64,000 bases of DNA, from assembly GCA_023621995.1 (NCBI GenBank), contig JAMOAB010000169.1:45338-109337 (forward strand), read 5' to 3'. The notes under the pieces are model-generated. The model did not search any database. It saw only the letters and a program-made list of their open reading frames with translations, and was not told where the DNA came from. Below, piece by piece: positions 1-9,497 of this stretch. The first letter of the stretch is position 1; every line of letters begins with the position of its first letter. A program made the position numbers and the translations under genes. The DNA is from Bacillota bacterium. Lineage in GTDB: Bacteria > Bacillota > Clostridia > Caldicoprobacterales > Xylanivirgaceae.

Positions 1-395
1 ATGTTACCTTCATTCCCCAACAAGGGCTGTAGATATGCAAAATCATATACATCTTTATATTTTTTAAAGTTATTGAATTGGCTATTTATAAACTGGGCTG
101 CAAATTCGCAACCAATTACATGCGTATCTTCTTGTTCTCCCAATGCAACCTTGTGAGCTATGTAAGGTGGAATGACAAATATATCGCCTTTTAACATATG
201 GTGTGGCCTACCATCTAACCAATGATATAGTGAACCCTTGTCTACATACCAGATTTGCATATATTCGTGTGAATGGTAATTCTCACCCGATAACGTTCCT
301 TCTAATTTGTATACCTTATACGGAATTGAGTCGGCAAACACTCTCTCACAGTTGATCAATATATGTTCATCATAATTTAACGTTGGATCTTCCAT
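1..395 (-). CDS. AraC-type regulator, N-terminal cupin part (truncated by window edge)
   Basis: The visible 131 residues form a sugar-sensing cupin of the AraC_binding type: an ExxxY/HSHE-like segment near residues 41-46 (ENYHSHEY), a WYVDKG strand, then GDIFVIPPYIAH around residues 73-84. This is the N-terminal arrangement of one-component AraC regulators, whose DNA-binding C-terminal half would lie beyond position 1. The start is the ATG at 395, preceded by a GGTGAT ribosome site. It is transcribed in the same direction as the dehydrogenase and lyase genes upstream of it, so it probably controls the polysaccharide locus. The DNA-binding domain is not visible, so a stand-alone cupin protein remains possible. 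Confidence 0.7.
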   Translation of the reverse strand, partial: MEDPTLNYDEHILINCERVFADSIPYKVYKLEGTLSGENYHSHEYMQIWYVDKGSLYHWLDGRPHHMLKGDIFVIPPYIAHKVALGEQEDTHVIGCEFAAQFINSQFNNFKKYKDVYDFAYLQPLLGNEGN

Positions 396-668
396 AATAT
401 ATCACCACAATGTTAAAGTTATAATAGAGAGGGATGATCCCTATCTATTATAACATACAATGCATTAATGTAGCAATCAATATCTTTCTATCCCCTTATT
501 CGCAGCATAACATATATAATATGTGCCAAACCTATAGCTACTTATGATATAAGTTATACATTTATAGTTCATATCATAACTATTTACGCTCGACATGAGT
601 TATAAACGGTTAATAAGGTACAAAATTATCCTAATTATTGACAACTTTTATATCAACTAAAACTCAAA

Positions 669-1886
669 TTATTTGTCTGTGAACAAATTAAACTCGCTGT
701 ATCCATCTAAAGAAAATCGTTCTGTACTAACAGCCCATTTAACAGGAAGTTCTGAAAACAATTTACCACTCTGGGAAGCTTGTAAAATTATCTTATCTAT
801 ATCATATATATACGTAGCAATTGTATTATCTTCCTTCTCTCGTACAATATGTTCATCTGGAATCGCTATAACACGTTGACATGACTCAAAGGCACCATTT
901 GACGCTAGTACAAAACTTCTACAGTCTTCTATAGAGGAAAAAAGTCTTTCTTCTGCTCCTCTGTCCACAGCTATTAGATTATAATATATGTTCTCCATTG
1001 CCATCTCTCTCCCATAGGAGAAGATTACATCTTTACCATCGATATACTGTATTTTTAAAGTATTTTCATATGTCCAAATAGCCTTTCCTTTAGTGCCATG
1101 CACAACTATATAAGGAGTCACATGAGTTTTATGACATAGTGTGGTATAAAAGAGAATTTCCACATCATTGTCTGTACATATTCTCACACACGCCGTATCC
1201 TCACCTTCAATTTTGTGTCCTTTATATAGTTCTGCCTGGACTTCACTAGGTACTGCTTTCTTAGAATCTCCCCTACCTGCTACTATGAGGCAGTTATTTA
1301 AAATGTGAGCCAATGGGTTATTTATAGTTCCATCCAAAACATAATTGCCATTATGTATTAACTTCCCTGCCCAAGGAGTCCGCTCATAATAGTCATCAGT
1401 TCGTTTCAATATACCCACACCTACTACCCTATCTATATCTCCAAGTTCCCCTTGTTCTATCATATCGTTTAACTGTAAAAATGATCTTAAAGACGTGTTT
1501 TGAAAATTTACAGCACATAGCTTCCCTGTGTCTCTACTAGTCTCTATTATCTCGTCTACATCTTGTATTGTTACAGCTGGAGGTTTCTCTAACAGAACAT
1601 TAAAACCTTTTCTCAGAGTATTAACTGCCATAGGCCTATGAAGTGCAATCGGCGTTGCTATTACAACAAAAGTTAAATCATCATGATTGTTGAGCATCTC
1701 CTCATAATCTGTATAATGTTTTGCACCATTTGTTACTAAGCCTTTATATATCTCGTTTTCAGGATCTACGCGTATGTCTGCAAAAGCAGTACATTCTATA
1801 TCTCCTCTTTGCATCAGATCTAAAATGACCTTCCCATGCCTTGCACCAAATCCATTTATTCCTACAAGACCTACTTTAGGAACCAT
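669..1886 (-). CDS. Gfo/Idh/MocA family oxidoreductase
   Basis: A 405-residue NAD(P)-dependent dehydrogenase of the glucose-fructose oxidoreductase / inositol dehydrogenase family. The Rossmann motif GLVGINGFGARH is at residues 6-17 and the family EKP motif is at residues 100-102; the C-terminal half is the alpha/beta substrate domain. Such enzymes oxidise or epimerise sugars, sugar acids or inositols in the cytoplasm. It lies downstream of the secreted lyase-like gene on the same strand, which suggests it processes an imported sugar or uronate product. The start has an AAAGGGGAG ribosome site. The substrate cannot be read from sequence. Confidence 0.88.
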   Translation of the reverse strand: MVPKVGLVGINGFGARHGKVILDLMQRGDIECTAFADIRVDPENEIYKGLVTNGAKHYTDYEEMLNNHDDLTFVVIATPIALHRPMAVNTLRKGFNVLLEKPPAVTIQDVDEIIETSRDTGKLCAVNFQNTSLRSFLQLNDMIEQGELGDIDRVVGVGILKRTDDYYERTPWAGKLIHNGNYVLDGTINNPLAHILNNCLIVAGRGDSKKAVPSEVQAELYKGHKIEGEDTACVRICTDNDVEILFYTTLCHKTHVTPYIVVHGTKGKAIWTYENTLKIQYIDGKDVIFSYGREMAMENIYYNLIAVDRGAEERLFSSIEDCRSFVLASNGAFESCQRVIAIPDEHIVREKEDNTIATYIYDIDKIILQASQSGKLFSELPVKWAVSTERFSLDGYSEFNLFTDK

Positions 1887-2016
1887 CTTAATTCTCCCCT
1901 TTCATATAGACTGTCTATTTTAGTACAGCAATAATTAATATCCTTTATGTTAGGTACTTTGTATATTACTAAGAATGAATATCTTTTAACATATATCAAT
2001 CTCTTTGACATTAAAT

Positions 2017-2049
2017 TCATTCTCGTTCGTTTCTACTTAATATATACAT
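2017..2049 (-). CDS. Possible 10-codon leader ORF ahead of the Gfo/Idh gene
   Basis: An ATG with a strong AAAGGAG ribosome site 7 bases upstream opens a 10-codon frame (MYILSRNERE) ending in TGA. A TATAAT box lies at 2079-2084 on the same strand with only a weak -35, so this could be the first ORF on the Gfo/Idh transcript. No attenuator hairpin is evident between it and the next start. It may be chance. Confidence 0.25.
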   Translation of the reverse strand: MYILSRNERE

Positions 2050-2170
2050 AATATTTTCTCCTTTATACTTTTATTTATATTATAATAGATCGGCAATGAC
2101 TAAGAAAGAACATTTTTAAAAATATATCATCAAAAGAACAGATTATAGGCGACACGCTAATAAGTATTGA

Positions 2171-2199
2171 GGCCTTCTAGCATATTGCGCCGGAAGGCC
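2171..2199 (-). terminator. Hairpin downstream of the lyase-like gene, without U-tract
   Basis: GGCCTTC at 2171-2177 pairs with GAAGGCC at 2193-2199, about 45 bases past the stop of the 1461-residue gene. The bases that follow on the minus strand (CTCAATACT) are not a U run, so this is a weak terminator or a 3-prime-end stabilising hairpin. Confidence 0.4.
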
Positions 2200-2243
2200 A
2201 TGTAGAAATTTGATTTAATTATAAGCGGAGATAAAAGTAAGTA

Positions 2244-5200
2244 TTAAGAACTCCATGGTTTTTGCTCTTTCAGTATCCTTATACGCATAGCTTCAACCCG
2301 TCTTCTTTGTTCTTTCGTTCCTGCAAACTTGCCATCTTCTGCCCATTTATCAAAACTATCATTTATCTTGCCATCATCTCTTAAATCATTTTCTTTATCA
2401 TTTATACCCCATCCAAATCCTTGCATGTGAACCTGATATTGTACTTTATAACCTTCATATTCCTTTCCGGTATTTTTGTTTATAAGTTTTATTTCTATAC
2501 CTTCCAATCGCTTTTGTTCCCCTTTTGTTCCAAGATATATATTTTCTTTCATCCATAAGTTTCCTTCATTGTCTTGCCACAATGTTTCCATATCATGATT
2601 TATGCTTGGCAAATCACCATAGCTTTGTACGTGTGCTCTATATACAAGCATGGCATCTTTCGGTAGACCATCACACTCTATTGTAAAACCTTCTAGACGC
2701 CTCTTCTCTCCTACAGTACCTATCATAAATACATTATGTTTATAAATACCTGGAATATCTGCATCCTTGCTACGTCCTTGAATATGTCCTGTTCCTTTTA
2801 TAGTAACGTCCTCAGCTACTATCCACTCCTTCTGGTCGGGCAAGTCTGGTTCTTCTGGTTCTACAGGATCAACAGGTTCTATTGGTTCTATTGGCTCTAT
2901 AGGATCCACTGGCTCTTCCAATTCATAGGATAAATAGGCTACATTTTCAATTCTGAATGCATTCTCTCCTATCCAGGTAGTAAATGGATAAAATTTCATT
3001 TCTGATGTTCCGTCTGAATTGATAACAAATCCAGGGTCCATTCCATCGATTTCTATTATACTTTTGGCATTCTCTACCCTTATTCTCTTTATTTTATAAC
3101 CATATGTCTTTCCATCTGGACTAATTATTACTAATGTCTTACCTTCCATATCGTCTGGTATTGGGGTATCAGTAATAAAAGCATCCTCATCATGGCCATC
3201 TGCCTTGCGATGAACAGCACTTATAACTCCAGTTACGGGACCACCACTATCGGTTAGCTTTACATTTCCCTTTGCAAGTAATGTACCACCAACTAGATAC
3301 AGTTCTCGTATGTTTCCATCTTTTATTCTGATCATACCCATCTTTCCTTGTAATGTTATATCATCGACAACAAGGGGTTCTTCAGGATTTAAAGAGCTCA
3401 ATATAATATCAGTCGTATTCCCATATGTTACCTTTACAGCAATATCACCCTTACTACTTCTATCTGGTGTCAATCTTTCTATATTTTCAATGCGTGGAGT
3501 TTCTTCATTTACATACGGCTCCATAACAGTGACAAAATTGCTAGTTAGATCCTCCCCTTCCCGTCTCAACACCATTTTAGGCATCATGTATTTAACAGCC
3601 TCATCATTATTATCCTTTGAAGTACCTTCTACGCGTGTCGCCCTCAACGATGGAGATTCACCTATAAATAGCTGGTTCTGACCTGGTTCAACCAATCCCA
3701 TAATATTTAATTTTGCCTTTTCCTGACCTTTTTCTTCGGTTGATAGAGTTAATTTATATCGTCCATCTTCTACATTAGCATGTTTAACATTACGTACATA
3801 TATATAACCATAATAATGTCCTTCTGCGTCCCCTTTGTCAGTCTCTATCTCTGGCTCCGTTACCTTAACGCCTTCTGGCAAAAGATAAGGACCATAATCG
3901 CTTAGACAAATATCTGTTTCAAAAATAGCATCATGATTTGCATCTCCCTGTAGAGTATATTCATGACAATTTCCTCCAGATACACGAAAGATATCTAAAA
4001 TGTATCCAGCATTGTTCTCGCTGTCGGGGAATTTTATAAGCCATGGTTCACGACTATACTCATCTGTTTGTGGATAAGCCATATCTTGATTTGCCCTCAT
4101 TACTTGTATTTCCTCATTAAGTGGCACAAAGACGTCAATATTACCACCATGCTTACTTATATCTGATGCACTCGAATCGCTACTATCTACAACAACTGTA
4201 TTATGAGCTAATGTCGAATTAGTCCACTGTCTGTATAATGTGTGGGTATACCCAATATCCGGCAATAACTCTTGTCCCCTAGCATAGAGCACGAGATTTA
4301 ATGGATCATAATGATGATGCCCATATTTGGGTTGAAAGGTAAGGTATAAGTGGCTATCAGCCATTTTATCACCTGATACACGTGCTAGTCTAGCAATACC
4401 CGATGCTGGTAACAAAAGTGAACCTGCATCTAATTGTGGATTGTCCGGCCGTTCGAATGCCCATGTATCCTGAGTGGGAAAATATCTACCATCAGGATAT
4501 ACAAGTAAATCTGGAATTTCATAGGCATTTTTTAATACAGGATATTCTTTTCTTAAGTCTAGATCATCTAACCTAATTCCTAAACGTGGAGAGATATAGC
4601 CCTCTGGATCACTCCAACCTTTAAGCATATCTATCACTAAATCAATTCCATCTGTAGACTGATTATGGTAGGAAATAGTTGTCTCTTTGAAAAAACCATC
4701 AAATAGATAAGTTTGCATAGCAAAATTTTCAGCCCATTCTACTGCTTCATGTATGTAACTTGGATCATTGAGTGCCTTTCCTATACTAACAAGTCCCAAT
4801 GCATTATGATATTCCATATTATGATATATGACTGGAAATGTACGATAAAATTCGATGGATGGTTTAAACATGTCATTTATAATTTTGAACTCTACATTCT
4901 CCCCTACTTCTTGACTTAAAACTTCAAAGGCATTTGTTTCATTGATAATCGCATATGCATCTGTTAAATACTTGAAATTTGACAATTCTGCTGCTGCCCA
5001 ACGATACCACATTCCCCCCCACCAATGATACGGTGGGCCTGACAGAGGATCTACTGGTCTATTATGCCAAAGATGATCATTGGTTGGGACATATCCTTCG
5101 TATACCTGTGCAAATCTATACAGTAAACGAGCAGCTCCGAGTGGGTCTTCCCTTGCAATTCGTTCTAATTGTCTTAGGACATAATCTTTTTGTTTGTACC

Positions 5201-6629
5201 ATATATGTGCTGTTAAAAAATAACGCTTGCCATCTGCATCCTCGTAATATGGATATTCTACTTCCTCTCCTTTTAAATTTTTTACTATTAACTTCTTATC
5301 TTCTGGATATTCTTCATTGGGATAGGTTAGCTTTCTACCATGTTTAGATTTCAATACATCTGGATTTTTTACATTCCATGTAAAAAGATTAGGAGCTGGT
5401 TTTAAATGAGGTTGATCTGGATCTCCAGTAAAATTAAATCCAACCTTTTCAGGAATTAAATCTAATAGTTTTTGTACTTCTGTAGAAGCTGGCTTTAAGT
5501 CAACATTTTTTCTATTATTTTGATTTTTATTTGCATATAAGTTATCTCCTGCATGTATCATTCCATGTCTATCAAAGGTCGCTATACAACTCTTTACATC
5601 CTCTTTATTATTATCCTCTATTATGATCTGTAGTTGATATAGACCATTCTTCAACGCCTTAGGATGTTTAAAAAGTATTTCATATCTATCTCCTATATTC
5701 TCAATTGTAAAGTCATTGATATACACCCATTTTTCATTAGGTGCCTTCCATCTCAATCTTATATCCATGTTATTAGACTTTATATTAGATTGTTTAAATG
5801 ATATTTTTTTCTCAGTAAAACCTTTATATTCAAGTGTGAAATCTTCTGGCTTCCATGGTGTGGACATTATATCTCTCGGTAAACATTCCATGAAAATACT
5901 ACCTAATCGTCCCTCATCCGTAATATTACCATAGACATTACTCGCCCCACTGCCAGTGTAATGGATGCTAGATTTACGTATTGGTATCCATGAAATAAGT
6001 GGTTCAGTCTCCATTTCATGTTGGGCTATTACATTAAGTCTCCATTCATCTCCATCTAATATTTTATCGATTCCCATAAGACTAAATGGTATCGCAACTT
6101 CTACTGTAACTCTCCCATCATTTTTTCTCACCTCAGTTTGTACATTCTCCAAGCGTTCTATATTAGAGCCCCAATTATTACTATATCTTGTGTCAATATC
6201 CTTAACTTTAACGGGAATATAGAAATACTTCGTACTATAATTGGTAGGACTTATAATTATATCCAAGTTGCATAATGAGTCCTTCCCTTCGACATTTCGA
6301 TAATCTATTCCAATATATATTTTCTCATCATCATAAACTAGTTTTACGTCACTATGTGCTCCAGATGGCTCATTAAAATAGGGAGTAACAAAATTAGACA
6401 GGCTATCTACATCTATCCAAGCTAAATCATCTAGAATACCATCAATCTCAGGGCCTATTTCAACCTTTTTAGCAATTGCCCACTTATCTAAATAACATTC
6501 AATAATAGATGTTTGACCACTTTCCAATGATGATGCAAAAGCATAAGTTTTTAAGCCTGCTACCCCATTAAAGATGAGGGTTAACAACAATAAAACAGAT
6601 AACATCGACGTCATTAATTGCTTTTTCAT
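2244..6629 (-). CDS. Secreted multidomain heparinase/alginate-lyase-like protein with C-terminal ChW repeats
   Basis: A 1461-residue exported protein. Residues 1-32 are a signal peptide (MKK, long hydrophobic core, AFA). Residues about 55-230 resemble a family-9-type carbohydrate-binding domain (PEIDGILDDLAW start). The middle (about 480-960) is an alpha-toroid followed by a heparinase II/III-like sheet, with GHHHYDPLNLVLYARG and a downstream ...LAHNTVVVD segment typical of that fold. An acidic proline linker at about 1238-1265 leads to three ChW-like units (about 1275-1320, 1328-1382, 1394-1453), each with a GT-x-x-x-[KR]RLEG-like core. Known relatives cleave acidic polysaccharides by beta-elimination; ChW units are thought to hold clostridial proteins at the surface. 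It follows the sugar ABC transporter genes. The substrate is unknown. Confidence 0.75.
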   Translation of the reverse strand: MKKQLMTSMLSVLLLLTLIFNGVAGLKTYAFASSLESGQTSIIECYLDKWAIAKKVEIGPEIDGILDDLAWIDVDSLSNFVTPYFNEPSGAHSDVKLVYDDEKIYIGIDYRNVEGKDSLCNLDIIISPTNYSTKYFYIPVKVKDIDTRYSNNWGSNIERLENVQTEVRKNDGRVTVEVAIPFSLMGIDKILDGDEWRLNVIAQHEMETEPLISWIPIRKSSIHYTGSGASNVYGNITDEGRLGSIFMECLPRDIMSTPWKPEDFTLEYKGFTEKKISFKQSNIKSNNMDIRLRWKAPNEKWVYINDFTIENIGDRYEILFKHPKALKNGLYQLQIIIEDNNKEDVKSCIATFDRHGMIHAGDNLYANKNQNNRKNVDLKPASTEVQKLLDLIPEKVGFNFTGDPDQPHLKPAPNLFTWNVKNPDVLKSKHGRKLTYPNEEYPEDKKLIVKNLKGEEVEYPYYEDADGKRYFLTAHIWYKQKDYVLRQLERIAREDPLGAARLLYRFAQVYEGYVPTNDHLWHNRPVDPLSGPPYHWWGGMWYRWAAAELSNFKYLTDAYAIINETNAFEVLSQEVGENVEFKIINDMFKPSIEFYRTFPVIYHNMEYHNALGLVSIGKALNDPSYIHEAVEWAENFAMQTYLFDGFFKETTISYHNQSTDGIDLVIDMLKGWSDPEGYISPRLGIRLDDLDLRKEYPVLKNAYEIPDLLVYPDGRYFPTQDTWAFERPDNPQLDAGSLLLPASGIARLARVSGDKMADSHLYLTFQPKYGHHHYDPLNLVLYARGQELLPDIGYTHTLYRQWTNSTLAHNTVVVDSSDSSASDISKHGGNIDVFVPLNEEIQVMRANQDMAYPQTDEYSREPWLIKFPDSENNAGYILDIFRVSGGNCHEYTLQGDANHDAIFETDICLSDYGPYLLPEGVKVTEPEIETDKGDAEGHYYGYIYVRNVKHANVEDGRYKLTLSTEEKGQEKAKLNIMGLVEPGQNQLFIGESPSLRATRVEGTSKDNNDEAVKYMMPKMVLRREGEDLTSNFVTVMEPYVNEETPRIENIERLTPDRSSKGDIAVKVTYGNTTDIILSSLNPEEPLVVDDITLQGKMGMIRIKDGNIRELYLVGGTLLAKGNVKLTDSGGPVTGVISAVHRKADGHDEDAFITDTPIPDDMEGKTLVIISPDGKTYGYKIKRIRVENAKSIIEIDGMDPGFVINSDGTSEMKFYPFTTWIGENAFRIENVAYLSYELEEPVDPIEPIEPIEPVDPVEPEEPDLPDQKEWIVAEDVTIKGTGHIQGRSKDADIPGIYKHNVFMIGTVGEKRRLEGFTIECDGLPKDAMLVYRAHVQSYGDLPSINHDMETLWQDNEGNLWMKENIYLGTKGEQKRLEGIEIKLINKNTGKEYEGYKVQYQVHMQGFGWGINDKENDLRDDGKINDSFDKWAEDGKFAGTKEQRRRVEAMRIRILKEQKPWSS
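2847..2918 (-). repeat. Proline-glutamate linker repeat inside the lyase-like gene
   Basis: The codons for residues about 1238-1261 are imperfect 9-base units encoding PIE/PVE-type triplets (EPIEPIEPVDPVEP). This gives an extended acidic linker between the catalytic part and the ChW repeats. Such tracts vary in copy number between strains. Confidence 0.75.
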
Positions 6630-6962
6630 AGATAATCCTCCATTAAATATTTACTTAGATAATCAACTTCTCTATAGCCCTATAAAGAAGCCACCTCTTT
6701 ACTAATCTCAAATTAAAAAACAGCTTCCATCCATAGAAAACGTTATAGATTATATCTATGAATAGTTTTAACTGTATCATTTGCGTAACAACAATTAGAT
6801 TAGAAGTGATTTTACAAGGAGGAAAAAGTGTGGGACGTTTTTTAATTAAAATTGTAAGTTCCTACTATAAAACTGGTATTATCCTGTTTATCAAACGTCC
6901 CACGTTACTATTTATTATGATCATAAAACACTTTGTTTTTCAATGTATTCAGTTTGAGTTCC
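6630..6962. other. Intergenic stretch with long-loop inverted repeat (333 bases)
   Basis: Between the sugar-binding lipoprotein gene and the lyase-like gene. It contains the inverted repeat at 6830-6903 and presumably the lyase leader. I found no additional coding frame with a ribosome site. Confidence 0.55.
6830..6903 (-). terminator. Long-loop inverted repeat after the sugar-binding protein gene
   Basis: GTGGGACGTTT at 6830-6840 is the exact inverse of AAACGTCCCAC at 6893-6903, with a 52-base loop. Read on the minus strand, the second arm is followed by ACTTTTTCC, so it can act as a terminator between the transporter operon and the lyase gene. The large loop holds a smaller AGTT/AACT stem. 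Confidence 0.5.
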
Positions 6963-8549
6963 TTATTTTACCAACCTTTCATACGCTTGAGTATATACAT
7001 CAATCAATTGCTGTAATCCAAGCTCCTCTATTTCCTTCACATACTGATCCCATTCGCTTAATGGCTTTGTACCTAATAGAAATTTTGAAATAGTCTCTGC
7101 AGCATGGGTGTTTATGTTTACACCTATACTTTGGACTATTTCCAGTTCCTCATCAGTAAAAGCTACAGTTGGAAGTTCAGGTAGGTCATATTTTCGGTCT
7201 TCTTCAACTGCTGCCTTCAGCTCGTCTGAAAATGTAGACATATGGGCATCATAGTCAAAGAGTAGGTATGTTCCATGAGTTGATATTCCATACTTCTTTC
7301 TTATATCAGCTACGTCTTCACAATCTATAAATTTCCTCTCTCCATTTTCAACCGTATATGTTACTCCTTCTTCTCCCCAACTTACAAGCTCCATGGCCTC
7401 ATCAGTATAGAGCCAGTCACAGAACTTTAACGCCTCTTCTAATTTTTTTGAATTTGATGCCACTGCATAGCCCTGGGGAACAATAGATGAATACGCCATT
7501 TTTCTTATACCATTTTCCCCACCCTTATATGGTGGCATATAAGCTAGATGAAACTCTGGATTAGTATCCTTCATCATCACATTAAAACCATCTATTCTGA
7601 CTAGATAGTCCAGTGTGACAAATGCCCTCTCTGTAGAGATAATATCCTGCCAGCCCTTCGTATCTAGAGAAAGCCAATCTGGCGGAATTAATCCCTCGTT
7701 ATATAGTTTATAGAAATATTCAACCATATCTTTGAAGTTGTCTTCCACATGTCCATATCGCCATTCCCCATTATCTATATCATAGTACATTCCGTAATTA
7801 GTGCCCCAAGACGGAGCAATCATTTCAAATTGTGGTAGCTGCCGCCTAAACGTAAAAGGATAGGAGTCAGGATATTCTTCTTTCAATTTTTTTAGCACAT
7901 TATAAAATTGTTCCTCGTCTTCAGGTATTTCTAAACCATGCTTGTCAAATATGTCTTTTCTATACATATAACCTCTTCTGTTCGTCTCACCAATTCCATA
8001 GTTGGGGAATTCATATAGTGAGCCATCAGCTGCTAGATATTGTATTACACTGTCTTCATGGGCCTCCTTCCACTTTTTGAAATTAGGTAGCTTATCAATG
8101 TGATCTAAAACATTGACGTAAGCTCCATCGGCTCCATATCTCTGGGCATCACTAATGGAATGGATATACGTCAGGTCTGGAAGATCCCCTGAAGCCATAT
8201 CTAGACTTATTCGCTCCTCTAAACCCTCACCGACGGCAATGACATCCATCTTGACATTTGTCTTTTCTTCAATGGCTTTTATAATATACCAATCTTCTTG
8301 AAATGGATAAGATGCATGGGAAAAAAGCATAAATGAGAGGGTAATAGGTTCATCAAATAGTTTTCCTCCCTCCACCACTTCATCTTCCTTAGAGCTATCT
8401 TCCTCTTTGGATGTATCCTCATTAGATGAATCTTCTTTTGAACTAGACCCATCCACATCTGTAGCGGGGGCCTTATTTCCATCTCTACAAGCTGTTAACA
8501 AAGGGAATAGTAATAAAATAGTTAATAATAGAGCTATTAATCGTTTCAT
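6963..8549 (-). CDS. Extracellular sugar-binding lipoprotein of ABC transporter (LplA type)
   Basis: A 528-residue solute-binding protein. The chosen ATG at 8549 has a GAAAGGGG ribosome site and gives a clean lipoprotein signal (MKR, hydrophobic run, lipobox LLTAC), then an acidic Ser/Glu/Asp-rich tether before the periplasmic-binding-like fold. A longer frame upstream lacks a good site. Its size and C-terminal FLLG...YVKEI...YTQAYERL pattern fit the large LplA/YtcQ group that receives oligosaccharides for CUT1-type importers. It follows two permease genes in one operon; no ATPase gene is nearby, as is usual where a shared MsmK-like ATPase serves several systems. Likely ligands are products of the adjacent secreted lyase-like protein. 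Confidence 0.88.
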   Translation of the reverse strand: MKRLIALLLTILLLFPLLTACRDGNKAPATDVDGSSSKEDSSNEDTSKEEDSSKEDEVVEGGKLFDEPITLSFMLFSHASYPFQEDWYIIKAIEEKTNVKMDVIAVGEGLEERISLDMASGDLPDLTYIHSISDAQRYGADGAYVNVLDHIDKLPNFKKWKEAHEDSVIQYLAADGSLYEFPNYGIGETNRRGYMYRKDIFDKHGLEIPEDEEQFYNVLKKLKEEYPDSYPFTFRRQLPQFEMIAPSWGTNYGMYYDIDNGEWRYGHVEDNFKDMVEYFYKLYNEGLIPPDWLSLDTKGWQDIISTERAFVTLDYLVRIDGFNVMMKDTNPEFHLAYMPPYKGGENGIRKMAYSSIVPQGYAVASNSKKLEEALKFCDWLYTDEAMELVSWGEEGVTYTVENGERKFIDCEDVADIRKKYGISTHGTYLLFDYDAHMSTFSDELKAAVEEDRKYDLPELPTVAFTDEELEIVQSIGVNINTHAAETISKFLLGTKPLSEWDQYVKEIEELGLQQLIDVYTQAYERLVK

Positions 8550-8607
8550 GTAATTTAAACCCCTTTCTAAGTGATTATTGTCTGTCAATATCCTACTAGC
8601 ATTAATA

Positions 8608-9483
8608 TCAACCTTTTATAGAACCAATCATCACTCCTTTCACAAAATACTTTTGTAAGAAAGGATATACAGCTATAATGGGCACAACAGAGACAATAAT
8701 AGTGGCAAATTTGAGGGAATCCTCCACCACTAAATCATCTCCAGCTGCACTTGCTGCTTCAAGATCAATATTTGCCCCTGCTAGCACAATATTACGAAGA
8801 ATTACCTGTAGGGGATATTTATCTGGATCTTTTAAGTAAATAAAGGGTCCAAAGAATGAATTCCAAATTCCAACTGCATAAAACAGGCCTATGGAGGCTA
8901 ATACTGCTTTAGACAAAGGTAATACTAAATACCAAAACACTCCTAAATCATTTAAGCCATCTATTGTTCCTGACTCTTCAATTTCTTTGGGGAAATTGAT
9001 GAAAAATGACTTCATAACAAGTAGATTCCAAGCACTTATTGCTGATGGAAGAACTACAGCCCACATTGTATTATAAAGCCCGAGCTTTCTAACGGTTAGA
9101 TACGTAGGTATCATTCCGCCACCAAAGAACATGGTTATAATTATCATAACCGAAAAAAATCCATGAAATAACAATTTATCATCCTTACTAAGTGCATATG
9201 CAGCTGCAGCCGTAGTAGAAAGTGATATGGCTGTACCTACCGTTGTATATAAGATCGTATTTAAATATGCAATCGATATTCTTGGGTCTCTAAACACAAT
9301 CTTGTACATCTTAAGGTTAAAACCTTTAGGAAATAGTTTAACCTCATTTCTCATCACATAGATATTCTTGGATAGAGACACCGATAACATATATATAAAT
9401 GGATATAGTGTGACCGCGACAACCAACAATAGAAATATTACCTTTAAAACTGTAAAAACTGTTACTTTGTCTTCATAATACAT
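8608..9483 (-). CDS. Carbohydrate ABC transporter permease, LplC/YtcP type
   Basis: A 291-residue inner-membrane permease with about six predicted TM segments, opening with a hydrophobic helix ending LYPFIYMLSVSLS. The EAA loop is visible as ESGTIDGLNDLGVFWYLVLP, the cytoplasmic coupling site for the ATPase. The start at 9483 was chosen because GGGGGG lies at correct spacing; seven codons further up have no site. It is 14 bases after the LplB-type gene, with which it forms the membrane channel for the lipoprotein receptor encoded next. Confidence 0.9.
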   Translation of the reverse strand: MYYEDKVTVFTVLKVIFLLLVVAVTLYPFIYMLSVSLSKNIYVMRNEVKLFPKGFNLKMYKIVFRDPRISIAYLNTILYTTVGTAISLSTTAAAAYALSKDDKLLFHGFFSVMIIITMFFGGGMIPTYLTVRKLGLYNTMWAVVLPSAISAWNLLVMKSFFINFPKEIEESGTIDGLNDLGVFWYLVLPLSKAVLASIGLFYAVGIWNSFFGPFIYLKDPDKYPLQVILRNIVLAGANIDLEAASAAGDDLVVEDSLKFATIIVSVVPIIAVYPFLQKYFVKGVMIGSIKG

Positions 9484-9497
9484 ATAAATCCCCCCTT

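Larger units (their letters stand above)
1887..2243. other. Gene-poor intergenic stretch (357 bases)
   Basis: Between the lyase-like gene and the Gfo/Idh gene, both on the minus strand. It holds a hairpin at 2171-2199 (GGCCTTC / GAAGGCC), a candidate TATAAT at 2079-2084 and the short leader ORF at 2017-2049. I see no other gene or clear U-tailed terminator. Confidence 0.6.

Noticed and set aside
5716..6222. Plus-strand frames of 70-85 codons opposite the lyase-like gene
   Set aside because: They have no ribosome sites or recognisable motifs and mirror the codon bias of the minus-strand gene.
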